A stretch of DNA of 64,000 bases from Toxonevra muliebris (lineage: Eukaryota; Arthropoda; Insecta; Diptera; Pallopteridae). This document shows, one piece after another, positions 1 to 10,984 of the stretch; within the stretch, counting starts at the first letter, position 1, and each line of letters begins with the position of its first letter. The notes beneath the pieces are model-generated. The model was not told the origin of the DNA. It made no database searches and saw nothing but the letters and a program-made list of their open reading frames with translations. The position numbers and the translations under genes were made by a program. The stretch lies in the NCBI GenBank assembly GCA_963691655.1, contig OY829327.1, positions 65,236,079 through 65,300,078 of the forward strand, given 5' to 3'.

Positions 1-60
1 ATAATTGTCCTTTGAACTGTCGCGTTCTTTGTTCGTTTTATATGTCGCGTTTCCATTATT

Positions 61-407
61 TAATAGCGTTTTCTTTTCTTGACAAAAGGTTGCATTTTTT
101 TGCCTCGTGTGATGGCAGCAATTTTTTTATGTTGCCTTCAACCCTGCCAAAATGTTGCATTTTTAGTGCAAGAAAAGAGCATAAAAATGCTACCCTGCCA
201 GAATCAGCTAATGTGCACCGTACCCCATCAATTAATTAAGTACAAAGATGTTACATTTTTCCCCGCTCTGAACGCAACATTTTTTAGAAAAGAGCACAAT
301 ACTCTCTAAAAAGGCTGTCTCTTTTTCAGAAAAGAACACGAAATTTGAAAGGCCTCGCACGGTGCAGAAAAAATGCAACATTTTATCGAGAAAAGAAAAC
401 GCTATTA
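61..407. repeat. MITE-like inverted-repeat element
   Basis: The two ends are inverted copies: TAATAGCGTTTTCTTTTCT at 61 onward matches the reverse complement of the segment ending at 407, and the similarity runs about 40 bases with a few mismatches (shared GTTGCATTTTTT core). The outermost TA on each side could be a TA target duplication. The inside holds several diverged copies of AAAAGAGCA and GCAACATTTTT, so it looks internally repetitive. It has no coding capacity. The superfamily is not determined. Confidence 0.6.
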
Positions 408-2727
408 GTAAACGTACAAAATTTGTTTGCGTACTTCCTCTTGTCGCGACGGCATATTAAAAACTAATTAAGCTAGAGAAGTGATTCCTTCAAAACTCAA
501 AATTTAAAATTCAATAAAGCGAATCCCGTTATAATGGTAACTTACAAAAATGTGTTACTTGCACAGTTATGTGACAAACTTTTGCAATTTGTAATGTGCC
601 TTGCCTTAACAAATGTTTTTGTAAATTTGGCAATATCGGGCATATTCGCCGAATGATTTATTCTTTTGCTAATTTTCTATTGTTTAAAGCATTGTGAATT
701 TACAGTTGTTTTTTTTTTTAATATTTATTTAATAACATTAACAACTTTTAATTAAAACCCCTTTGAAAATAAAATAAAATTCACTTCATTCTTGCAAATC
801 TATAGTGGAAAATTACATCAAGTTTTGTTTCACATGCCGTATACATTTAAAAAAAATAAGAGAAGAGTTTTGCATGCGTGTCTATGAAATGGATAATACT
901 GCAATAAAATCACGAAATCACGTGTTATTATTTTGAGCGTCGCACTACAACTGTTGAATGTCGCACTTTGGAAAAAATATAGGTAAAACCCTTGCATCGC
1001 TTATTTTAAGCTCTAGCATCCATACTATTAGAGTTAGAAACACAAATTTTGGACAAATAAATTGGAATTCTTCAAAGCATCGGATGGTATTATTGTTTCT
1101 TAATTTGCAACATCAGGCGCTAATACCCTACGTTCAAACTTTTTGATAACTCCACAGCCCGAAAAAAATCGAAATAGTAATATTTTGACCATTGACTCTT
1201 ATAAAGCATTGAAAATAAATTTACACGTGTATCAGCGTTTTTAATATTTGTGTATAAATACTTTTTGATAGCGGTTCAAAATTTAAAAAAGTTGAGAAAA
1301 ATATATGGCATGGAATAAAATTTAAATTTGGTGTAACTTATTATTTTATATATACCTATAATTTTACGAGGAATATTTTTATTTTAACTCTTTTTTTAAG
1401 AAATGACTTAAAAGCCCTTTAGGAAAGGTTTCTAAGGATTAAAATGCTCCATGAAAATAAATATTCTATGTTAAATTTTACTATTTGTTACCAAATACAA
1501 GAAATTATAATGTGTAAAAAGGCAAAGAATGAATTGCATTTATGAAGCCAATGAAACTTAAAGTGTATTGCAGATGCATGTTTACTTTCTTGTAGAATAT
1601 ATTCTGGAGGTGACAAGGATATTTCTTTTGCCATTAAATGCCCTTCAATTTCTTGCTTCTTTTCAGAAAAGTTTTCACATTTCCTCCGTAAAAAGTTTTG
1701 ACAAATCACTCGGTTGGTTAGTATATTTTAATTCCAGTAAAATTTTATAAACCTTTTGACACCCGAATTTTAATAGGGCTTGATAGAAACGTTTTGTTTT
1801 GAGATTATGGTTGCTTAGGTCTTCCACAATTATGATTTGTTTGTCTTTTATTAAAGGTTAAAAAAAAGCAATGGGATTGTAGACAACCATTGGATAGTAC
1901 AATTTCTCCAATTTTTTAATTTTCATATTCTCTTATCTTTTATAAACATATTTGGTAAAGAAAATTTCCACTTTTTAGATATGCACTCAAAATATTTCAC
2001 AAAACACGAAGAAATTATTGGGAAACTTGTGTAACTTTAAAGATAGAAACTACTCAATCACTAAAATTTTTATATATAGCATATAATTTATGTCAGCATT
2101 TTACCGTTATAATAAATCACGAGTTGATAATTTGATAAATTCAAGTTGTCGCAGATAAATTTGGTATCGTCCATTATATAAAAACTCCTAGTTACCGGAT
2201 CCGGAATATTTCGAGGAATTAAAAAAGTTATTGCTTAACAAAAATTTTAAAATATTAGGAACAACTCGAAAAACTAGGCATAACTTCAGAAACCCGTATC
2301 TACCCAAATAAATTTAACTGAAAAAAAATGGTTTTAGAAGCTCAACTTTGAATGACCCTGGTGACGAAGCCTTAGGGTTAATTGACTTCAGAAACTTGTT
2401 TTCCTTGTATTGAATATATCCAGATTACAAAAAGTAAAGAAAAAAAAATAAACCCCGTAACTTTCGAAAAACCCTTAATGCGAGGATTTTGCCTATATTT
2501 TTCCCAATTTGCGTCCTCTTTGTTCATAAATTTTAGAAAAGGAGCATTCTAGTATATATCAATTAGTTTATTACTTAAAATTTCAAAGACAAATGTACCC
2601 AACTGACGAATACACTCGAGTTTATCCTTATTCATTTGCTACTGAGAGGCCATCATTCACAATTTTTTTAGGTCAGTAAAGTTAACGCAAATTCTCCATA
2701 TGGATACATGTAAATTTTCAGTTATCG
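408..2727. other. AT-rich DNA, no gene recognised
   Basis: Only short chance reading frames are present, with many homopolymer A and T runs. The one recognisable item is at 1795-1985, which resembles 58885-59077 and is listed separately. Confidence 0.6.
1795..1985 (+). repeat. Dispersed repeat, copy 1 (partner near 58.9 kb)
   Basis: The segment shares a string of blocks in the same order and orientation with 58885-59077: TTTGTTTGTC, CTTTTATTAA, then TATATTCTCTTA-like and AAACATA-like blocks ending in TTTCCA. Similarity is moderate, roughly 70-80% by eye. There is no coding content and the element type is unknown. Confidence 0.5.
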
Positions 2728-2800
2728 TCGTCGTGGCGTATTAGTAAATGTGCTGGACTACTACCCAGGGTGCCTGAGTTCAGTGCTGTTGATCAATTTC
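2728..2800 (+). repeat. Degenerate tRNA-like SINE head
   Basis: A TGGCGTATTAGT segment resembles a pol III A box. About 45 bases on, CCTGAGTTCAGTGC resembles a B box with changes. The intervening sequence fits a tRNA-derived head, but no good cloverleaf forms, so a tRNA gene is unlikely. Confidence 0.3.
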
Positions 2801-4206
2801 AACTTTCCGGTTTTTTGACTCACCTTTACTTAAATATCGTGCTCAATTCAGTAGTTTACCATATAAGATGATTAAGTCCACTTCGCTTCTGGAGGAAAAA
2901 TTATATTTTACGCTCTCCTGTAAAATTTACATTATGTGAATTAATACGCTTTTGCTCTGAGGTACGGAATATGGTTTTTAAATGAATAATGTACGTCTTA
3001 GAGATTTTTATTAAATCAAAATTTTTTAGTGGTTTTTAATTTTTTTTAAACTAAAAAAAAACTTAAATTAACAAAATTATACAAAAATAAATATACAAAT
3101 TTTTCTATAGAATTTCAAAATGCATAGGCGCTTAAGCAGGCAAATTGGCGCGGAAAACACTTCAGGAAAATCAAATCTTTTCAAGAATCGAAGGAAAGCG
3201 GAGGAGATTTTACATTTTCCTACTACGTAAAATTCTATACTAAATGAAATTGAGAATTTTTTTTTTTATTGTCTTTTCAATATATACAATTTTTACTTTT
3301 TGCACCTTCAATAAATAGTAAGTTTAACATAGGGTAAATTTTTTGTTTTTTTAATAACAAAAAGCGGATTTTTTACTATCCCTTAGTTTATAAAAAATTG
3401 TTAATTAATATTGTTCTAGCGCCAAATGTTATTTTGAAAATTTTTTTTTACGAACGAAAATTTAGGTACCAATTATTTTTGTACAAAAATCGTTATTTTT
3501 CTAGCACTGTAGCACTCACAAGTGATTTTTTTGCAATTATAATAAAACAAAATTTGTTAAAATCCAAAATTTCTCCCTTTTTGCAGTGTGTAAAAAAATA
3601 CACTCGTATTAAACTCACAAAAAAGTATTAATTCATTTTATGTTCAATAAAAAGTAGACATATTCTATATTTTCGCGTTATTTTTAATTTTTTGTCCAGT
3701 CGTCATTGTTGTCGCTTGGTATCTTCTGGTGCAACTTTGGCTCAATTGGTCAACATACTCCACAGTAAATCTTCACCATATACGCTTCAACGTTGAAATA
3801 AGATGCTTTTTTGTTGAAATTTGTATTCCTTGCCTAATTGTAAATGTTGATTTTTTGGATAATTGTTGTCGGAATTTTCTAAAGGAAAGCGTCGGTTTTC
3901 TTTCATGCAGCGTGCATACCCTATTAGCTCTAGTCGAAGTGACTTTTTTGTCTTTTACACCTTTTTGTTTGAGGGTTGATAGTTAGATACTTTCGGCATT
4001 TCAAGTGTATTTCGTGGTAATCATTCTGAAATTCAGAATTTTATTTGACAATCTTTGTATGGTTAATCGTTATCCACATGTATACTTAGTACACAGACAA
4101 AAAAATTTGAGTCTATTATTTTTCTCAAACACTGTATTTACAGTTTTGTTTTAATTTTTAGAACTGTGTTCCATTTCAATTTAAAATCAAAAGGATACTC
4201 TAAGGT
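2801..4206. other. AT-rich DNA, no gene recognised
   Basis: This is very AT-rich. A short block around 2938-2972 (ATACGCTTTTGCTCTGA) recurs near 58520-58548. The stretch 3690-4000 is slightly less AT-rich and gives 60-85 residue peptides on both strands, but I recognise no protein family in it. Confidence 0.5.
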
Positions 4207-4385
4207 GCCCGGACATAACGCCCAAAAAAAAATTTGGGTGGTATAACCGCCCTAGGAATGGCCATAACGTCCAAAATCATTTTAGGCTTTATGACCGCCC
4301 AGAAAACGGTCATAACGTCCAATGAATAAGCGGTCGCAACGCCTAGTTTTTTTTAGGCTTTATGACCGCCTTAGAAGCGGTACTA
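4207..4385. repeat. Minisatellite of about 48-70 bp units with internal dyads
   Basis: CATAACGYCCAA recurs at about 4215, 4262 and 4311, and GGCTTTATGACCGCC at about 4286 and 4356. Each unit pairs a CATAACG half with a TTATGACC half, so every monomer contains its own inverted repeat. The block is clearly richer in G and C than its surroundings and does not code. Confidence 0.65.
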
Positions 4386-7300
4386 AGTCACAATAATAAT
4401 TTTCCCGTCAAATATTTAATATTATAAGATATATATAGTTATTGATTCAGTTTAATTGAAATGTAAGATTAAAGCAAGCGCCGCGGGCGAAAAATTTGTA
4501 AAAATCGGGGGACTCAAGTTGATTTTTTTGTCATACATTCATCGGCTAAATTGATCAGCATCAAATTTACTATCTTTTTAGGATATAGCCATTATCTCGA
4601 AAAAATTCGATCACCCCTAATAAGTAAATATCCCTCGCATATCTTACAGAAAGACTGTCACAAGTCTAAAAAACAAATTTTTCGAGAAAATTGCATTTAA
4701 AGTTTTCAATGAACAACCACTAGGAATAACGAGAAATATTCTTTTCCCGAGAAAAGTTCATAAAATACCGTTATGATTTTTTTACAGAACATTAAGCATT
4801 AAATAACAGTTATTTCTAGATACTCAACTCGATTTTTGTTTTATTATGACAATCTTACAGAAAGCTCGTAAAAAATTTTAAAAATTACAATTTCTTTTTT
4901 TTAAGATATGTCATGAAAAGTATTGCTTGCCTTTTTTTTCTTTCCCATTAAACCATTTGATTAGAAGGATTTGTTGATTTTACTTCATTTCATCTGGACA
5001 GGAATGATTGTTCGATATAGTTTTATTTCGGCTTTGGAATTTGTCAGCTTTTCTGCACACCAAATCTTTTACATGCAAAATTATCTTACTTGTGTAAAAT
5101 AATTTCCATGAAAAATTTACGAGTTTATATGTTTTTGTTCGTTTATTAATATTTCAAGTTTACAAGCATTTTGTGAAACAGCTGCCACTATTATTTTCTT
5201 ATGTAAATTAGCTTAGAAAATTACACTTAAAAATTTCTATGGATACGTTTTTGAGTTCTGAATTTTTGAATTTTTTTACCATTCCGGAGGTAGCTCAATA
5301 GAAAATTGGCTGGCAATGGAAAACCTCCAAAAGTAAGAATTGCTTAAGAAAACCAAGCATTTCGAAATAGTTATAAATAAATTCCTTTTCTTACTAGTTC
5401 TTTTTTTTTTAATGAAATGACAAACTTAAAAAAAAAATCAAAGATTGTAAAAAAAAATTGCAAATATAATTACTTACTTAATGTCATTTAGTGTAGAGCA
5501 TGTATTTATAATCCAATTAATTTATTGACAATAATCCAAGCAATACTGCAAAATTTGTTATAAACATAATATTGCTACATAAAATGACAAACATTTTAAA
5601 TCGCATTAAGTATTGCAATAATTTATGGTATATTGATCTGAAGAGCTTTGTGTCAGAAGATGTATATAATAGCAAGGTATGTAGTGCTTCCTTTTTTTTT
5701 TGGCAATTTTCATATAATTAGTTGCAATAATTTTGTTTCTCAATTTATAAATGTTTATTCCACAAAAACATTATAAATCATGTTCACACTTTTAGAGCTT
5801 TACAAGCACACATGATGCACAACAAAAATGTAATGTAGATTTAAAATTAAAATTTCAATGATTTCACAGCTGGCATACAGTATGTGGTTAATTCATTAGG
5901 TAATTGATTGATTGATTGATAGATTGTTGTAATGATTAATTTATTAAAAAAAGCTAGCATGCTAAATGCGAATGCCACTGTTTAACACTCAATTTAATAT
6001 CACAATATTGTAAATGAGCAGAAAAACTTTTTCCATGGATAATTGATTTTTTTCAAGATATGAAATGCTCCAGACACTCAACACTATTGCTGTTCTAGCA
6101 GATTACGATTACTTTTTTTTAACACAAGAACAAGATAGATATGCACAAAATCACAATGTTTTCAAAAATCCTTTCACGCGCGCTTACACGAAAGCTTCTC
6201 AAACGGGAATACTCCGAGAAAGAACAGTCTGTTTGCGCTTCAGTCTGGCTTAACACTGAACGTATAACCAACAAAGCTAAATTGAAGCCCACCAATAATC
6301 AAACCACATGAGAGCATAGAAGCCTTTCTTTACTTTATTTCTTAATTGAAATCCTCTTCAAATTCCTCTTTTACTTTTACTAAATAAACACAGAGACACG
6401 GCGTAGGGTAGATCGCGACGAAACAGTCCAAACAACATCGGAAGAAGCGCCAAGTTAAGACCGGAATAACAACACCGCAATAGAATATTGGTATAATGCG
6501 AGGCAATAAGCAGACACGTGCGCGAGCGTATAAACATGCATGTTCGGCTACTTGAACGACTATGAGGAGCCGCACGGCAAACGTAACGTATCGAAGTGGT
6601 AACAACAACGGAGCACAGAACTGATTTGTATTATTAGTATAGAAACCTGGTGCTGCAGTGATCACCAAACACAAAAACTCTATACATATGTATGTATATG
6701 TGTGAGTGGATGAGTGGGTGTTAAGGAAGGCAAGCTTAAATTTCCAACGACGGTGATTGGCAACACCCATTTAAGAGAGCAAGAGAGATTGAGGAAGAGT
6801 GTAAGAGATTATAAGAGTACGCTCTAATACACAGACACAAACTTATAGACTTACTTTATTTACGTTAACACATTAAGCTTACTTCTTATGCCCAGAGGCG
6901 CGTTCCGCTCTACTCTCTAAACTCTCACGCTTATAATTTTATTAAGCGCGCACTTGGTATGTGTGCGTTTTTGACTCAATGTTGATTGGCTACTAGTATA
7001 TTATTTTTAAATTTGCTTCTCTTTCCAAAACTTTATTTAAATAGGAAAACTTTTTTGTGTCTTTTACCAGCTAGTAAAACAAGTTGTTGACTAGATTGAA
7101 GTGTGTAGTTGTTGTCTCTTATCGCAATATTAACATAAAAGGCGTTGTTAATAGCTAGTCTCTTTGTCATAAAAAATTAATGCAAAAAACCGAAATGAAA
7201 AAATAAAAAAAGATTTAATTTAAAGCCAATTACGGTAATTAAAAGCTGGCAATTTTACTTCATACTCATTTAGTTACGTTGGTTATTTACGTCAATGCAA

Positions 7301-8378
7301 TTCAGATATTGTAAATTGAAGTTTTTATTTTTATTTTGTTAGTTTTACATAATTTAGTATAATAAGATTATTTAAATAGGTATATATGATATGGATCTAT
7401 TAAAAATTTAATTAAACCATGTATCTCATAAAGTAATGGGCATTAATTCGATTTTCCTCTTGATAAGTTTTTACAGTAACTACTACACTTTGTGGCAAAA
7501 AATGTTTAAGTGGGGGGAGGGGGCTGGTTTGGTTATAATATTTGCTTTACATTTTGACTATGTAAATCTGTAGAAATTGTTTCCCAAATTTTCGCTAACT
7601 TCACAAAATATACTAATATTTCGAATTGGATTTGGTTTGTTCCAATCTGATTTTTAAATATAGCCAATTGAAACCTATATAATAAATAGAAAATGGAAAG
7701 TCGTAAATTTCAATTGGATACATTTGTTATTTTATTTAATTACACTGTGTGGCAAAAAATCAAATTACTTTATCCGAGACTTAGTGTATGTTATAGGTCT
7801 AGCCAAGCATTAAAAAACTGCATACTCGAAATTTCGAATGCACTCTCAAAATCTGGGCCAAAAGAAACCCATTTTTGGTCATAAATCCATTTGATTTTTA
7901 CTCGACCTCTTAGTTTTGTAAGTCGTTTGAAAGACGAGGTTCAAACACTTATGACGATATAAAAAACATTGAGGAGTAAAAAGGCAAAATAATGCGAAAC
8001 TTTTAATAATATTTTAGTTAAAACTAAAACTCTATTAAGTTTCCAATGAGCTAACATTTCTTAAAATCTATTAAAATTTGGCTAAGTTGTTGAAGTTCTA
8101 CCATTTGTACCTGCAAAAAGCTACTATACATAGTATTTATAAAAAAAACTTATTAATGTTAATTTACTTGCATTTATGAGTTTTTGTTTTTGAACTAACT
8201 GACTTATTTTTATCTAGGTGAAAACCCTGATTGTCACAGAAATTTTGTAATTTTTTGTCACCGAAAATTTTTGTACGTATTCTTGTTCGAATGTGAAAAC
8301 AAAAAAGCTTTATAATTCACCGAAACGAGGTGTAAAGCTTTTGCATGTAAAAATAGCTGCTCACTCAATTTAATTCGC
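4386..8378. other. AT-rich DNA with a GC-richer block
   Basis: No gene is recognised. An (ATTG)n microsatellite lies at about 5903-5922. The block 6150-6980 is less AT-rich, contains GAGAG-rich purine runs (about 6772-6820), and yields a 142-codon minus-strand frame (6342-6770) of biased composition (Cys, Tyr, Val and Leu rich) that matches no family I know. It could be regulatory or mobile-element DNA. Confidence 0.45.
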
Positions 8379-8615
8379 TCTGTGGCCTAGTGGCAGCGTG
8401 CTAAACTCTCATCTGGGCGGTTCAGGGTTCGATTCCCTGCTAGGATATGGCTTCTCACCTTTTGTTTTTGAACTATAATTACAATCTTAAAACTACTTTT
8501 TTATATGAAGGTGTTATGTATGAAGAATGTATTTCATAAATCAGAAAAAAAACAAATTGCAAACTAATTTCTTGAGTTTGATAGACCAGGTCTATCTTGC
8601 GAAGCTGTGCGATAT
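8379..8615 (+). mobile_element. tRNA-derived SINE, family C
   Basis: The head has a pol III A-box-like TGGCCTAGTGG at about 8382 and a perfect B box GGTTCGATTCC at about 8426. The acceptor arms do not pair, so this is not a functional tRNA. The body (about 8460-8610) recurs inverted at 38452-38633, with shared blocks such as AATCTTAAAACTA and GGTCTATCTTGCGAAG. A repeated body behind a tRNA-like head is the signature of a SINE. The 3' tail and target duplications are not clear. Confidence 0.65.
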
Positions 8616-9119
8616 ATTCTGGTATATAAAAATGTATAATATAAATTCTTAGCTAAACAACAACAAAAATATTGGCTGCGGAAACCATTTTTATTAACAA
8701 AACACTAAATGTATATAGGGGAAAAACTATGTGAAAATGTGATTATTTGTGGTATCAGTGTATTTTTAAGAGATTAAAAGTTTTTTTGTAAAAAAAAAAA
8801 ACCAAATATGGATGCAGTAAAAGAAAAATTTACCAGAAAAATAGGTATATTAAATTCTCTAGTTTTTATATAACTCACTATAAAGCTTTTAAATAGTTCT
8901 GGGGTGCCATTCTGTAACTTTCTTAGCGACCGACAATCGCTATGGCAATTTGTGATTTTATCGCTTGCACTAACGATGTACTGATTCGGCAACTCTGTGT
9001 TAGCGACAATTTTCGCTAAAAAGTGAAAAAAGTGGCAACGTTGGCAAATGACATTTCTATTATTGTTTGTTTATTTATTAATTTAAAAATTTTAACGTAG
9101 GACAATATCTAAAAATATT

Positions 9120-9345
9120 TAAATTAAATCTCGCTGACGTCGATATATTTCGATAAATTGTACTTATGGTCCGATTTAGCTCATATTTAGAATATATATT
9201 AAATACATGCAAAAAAATATTTGCAAAAAATGGTCCCGATAAGTGGCGCTGGAGCCAAGATATTTTGATAAGTTTTATTTATGGTCCGATTTAATTCATA
9301 TTCAGAATATATGTTAGCTACATAGAAAACCGAATTAACCCAAAT
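9120..9345 (+). repeat. Tandem repeat, about 115 bp unit, two copies
   Basis: TATGGTCCGATTTA occurs at 9165 and again at 9280. Each is followed by TTCATATT/CTCATATT and AGAATATATRTTA, and separated by GATAAGTGGCGCTGGAGCCAAGATAT-type sequence. The same unit occurs at 57525-57690 with period about 111. Confidence 0.7.
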
Positions 9346-9357
9346 TCTCCTAATACC

Positions 9358-10070
9358 ATGTTCCCGTTGAGCCGAAACTGCGTAGTTTCGACAAATGGAT
9401 TCGAACGAAACTGCAATCGTTCACACTGATTCGATTATGGTTTCGTTAGACAGTCCATTATTTATTTCTTTTGTTGTAAAATGCCAGCGACTAATATAAT
9501 TTTTTTTTAAATATAATTAGTTTAATATAATTATTGATAATATTGAATAAATTTTAATACGAAGAGAATGAAAATGATAAACAAAATATTTGGCAACGAA
9601 TTAAAAGTGTATAGGAGAAAGCGTTAATTATTATGTATTTTGTTTTACATCAACCGCAGCCTTGCTGCCGCAGCTCCTCCGACATTTGTTCATATGTATG
9701 ACCATTTTTTTTTTGCCCTACGCAGCTCCTTCACATTTTCTGCCCATACTCTAGCTCCTTTTCCCGTGCACTACACAAATTACTTTTTAATATTTTCGTT
9801 TTTCCACATTAATCAAGTTGTAAGCAAAGCAAAATATAAATGTCAGAATAGATATGTTAGAGCAAATTCATTTCATAATTCATTTCAGAGAAGACATTCA
9901 GGGTTGCATTAGATTTTGGCGCGGTTTCGAATGTGGTTTCGTTGAAACCACCTCATTTCCGTGGTTTGGCTTGACATATTTTTATATGCCGAAATTGAAT
10001 ATTTCAACGCAGTTTCAGACGAAACCACGGAAATGGACGAAACCACGCAATTTCGGCTCAGTGGGAACAT
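9358..10070. mobile_element. Nested inverted-repeat element (ATGTTCCC ends)
   Basis: The left end ATGTTCCCGTTGAGCCGAAA matches the inverted right end ATGTTCCCACTGAGCCGAAA, with similarity continuing through TGCGTRGTTTCG. The right subterminal part (9910-10060) is packed with GTTTCG/CGAAAC motifs in both orientations. The element lies inside the larger 8901-10763 element. Flanking bases AATAC and AGTAT hint at longer ends rather than a clear target duplication. There is no coding content. Confidence 0.65.
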
Positions 10071-10984
10071 AGTATAACGTGTCTATATGGACACATGCCC
10101 TATCTAAGGAACCAATTTTAGTTCACAACCAAAATTTAAATTTACGTTATTTCGGACTTTTTAATGCGTTTTATTCTGGGAGAATTTGGATTAAAAATAA
10201 GTGACATAAATTAGGCACAACAAAGTTTACCATGTTAGCTAGTTTTCTAAAAAAATTTACTTACTTTTCCACAAATAATGCGGTAATTCGGTGCCATTCC
10301 AATTCCTCCCTGATTTCACTAATTATAGTTTATGCAAGGTCGAGAGTAATGCATTAAAACTTTTTAAACTCCTCATCATCCAAATGGAAAGGGTCATCAA
10401 CAAGTTGTAATTTTGTCCGATCTACCACAATGTTGTCATTTTATCATTATGTCGTACGCCAAATAATAAAAATTTTTAATTAAATTAGTTTGTTTCTTAA
10501 TTAATTAAGCCAGTTACCTTTAATATTTCACAAAATCGCTTCAAAATTTCAATACAAATGTGTTTCGATTATTATTGCAATGCTTAATGACACCAAATTT
10601 TTCATCGCAAAGTTAACGACAATTGTTGTAAACGAAATGTCAAACTTTGCGACAAATATCGCTAAAAATTTGTTGCAGAATCGCGGTATCGTTAAAATTG
10701 TCGTTAACTTCACTTCACTCAACGATCCGAAAATTGTCGCTAACGAGTTACAGAATCGCACACCTGATACGGATTGAAATGGGTGGAATCAACTTTGATT
10801 ATGCCGACAATATTTCTACTGCCAAAAAAGCTTATTAGTTTCGAAACTTAGCGTACAATAATACCGATCTCGACCGGATTTTCCATTAATTGGGAGTATT
10901 AAAATAAAGTGAAAAGTATACATAATTTAGTGGAAAATTTAAAGTTGTCATATAAAGAAATATCCGAAATATTAATCATAATAA

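Larger units (their letters stand above)
8901..10763. mobile_element. Long terminal-inverted-repeat element (host of nested insertions)
   Basis: The left end (GGGGTGCCATTCTGTAAC, then TTAGCGAC and ACAAT) matches the inverted right end (GGTGTGCGATTCTGTAAC, then GTTAGCGACAAT) over about 40 bases. The subterminal regions repeat CGCTAA/TTAGCGA motifs on both sides (8920-9020 and 10600-10760). The interior contains the 115-bp repeats and a second inverted-repeat element. I see no target duplication and no transposase. This is a non-autonomous DNA transposon, superfamily undetermined. Confidence 0.6.

Noticed and set aside
3690..4000. Decayed Tc1-like transposase on the minus strand
   Set aside because: One frame contains a weak KPTLSFRKFRQQL-like stretch, but no catalytic motif or terminal repeats could be seen.
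6342..6770. 142-codon minus-strand host gene
   Set aside because: Biased composition, no recognised domain, and no supporting splice or promoter context.
8382..8450. Functional tRNA gene
   Set aside because: The A and B boxes are good, but the acceptor stem does not pair, and the downstream body is repeated elsewhere as in a SINE.
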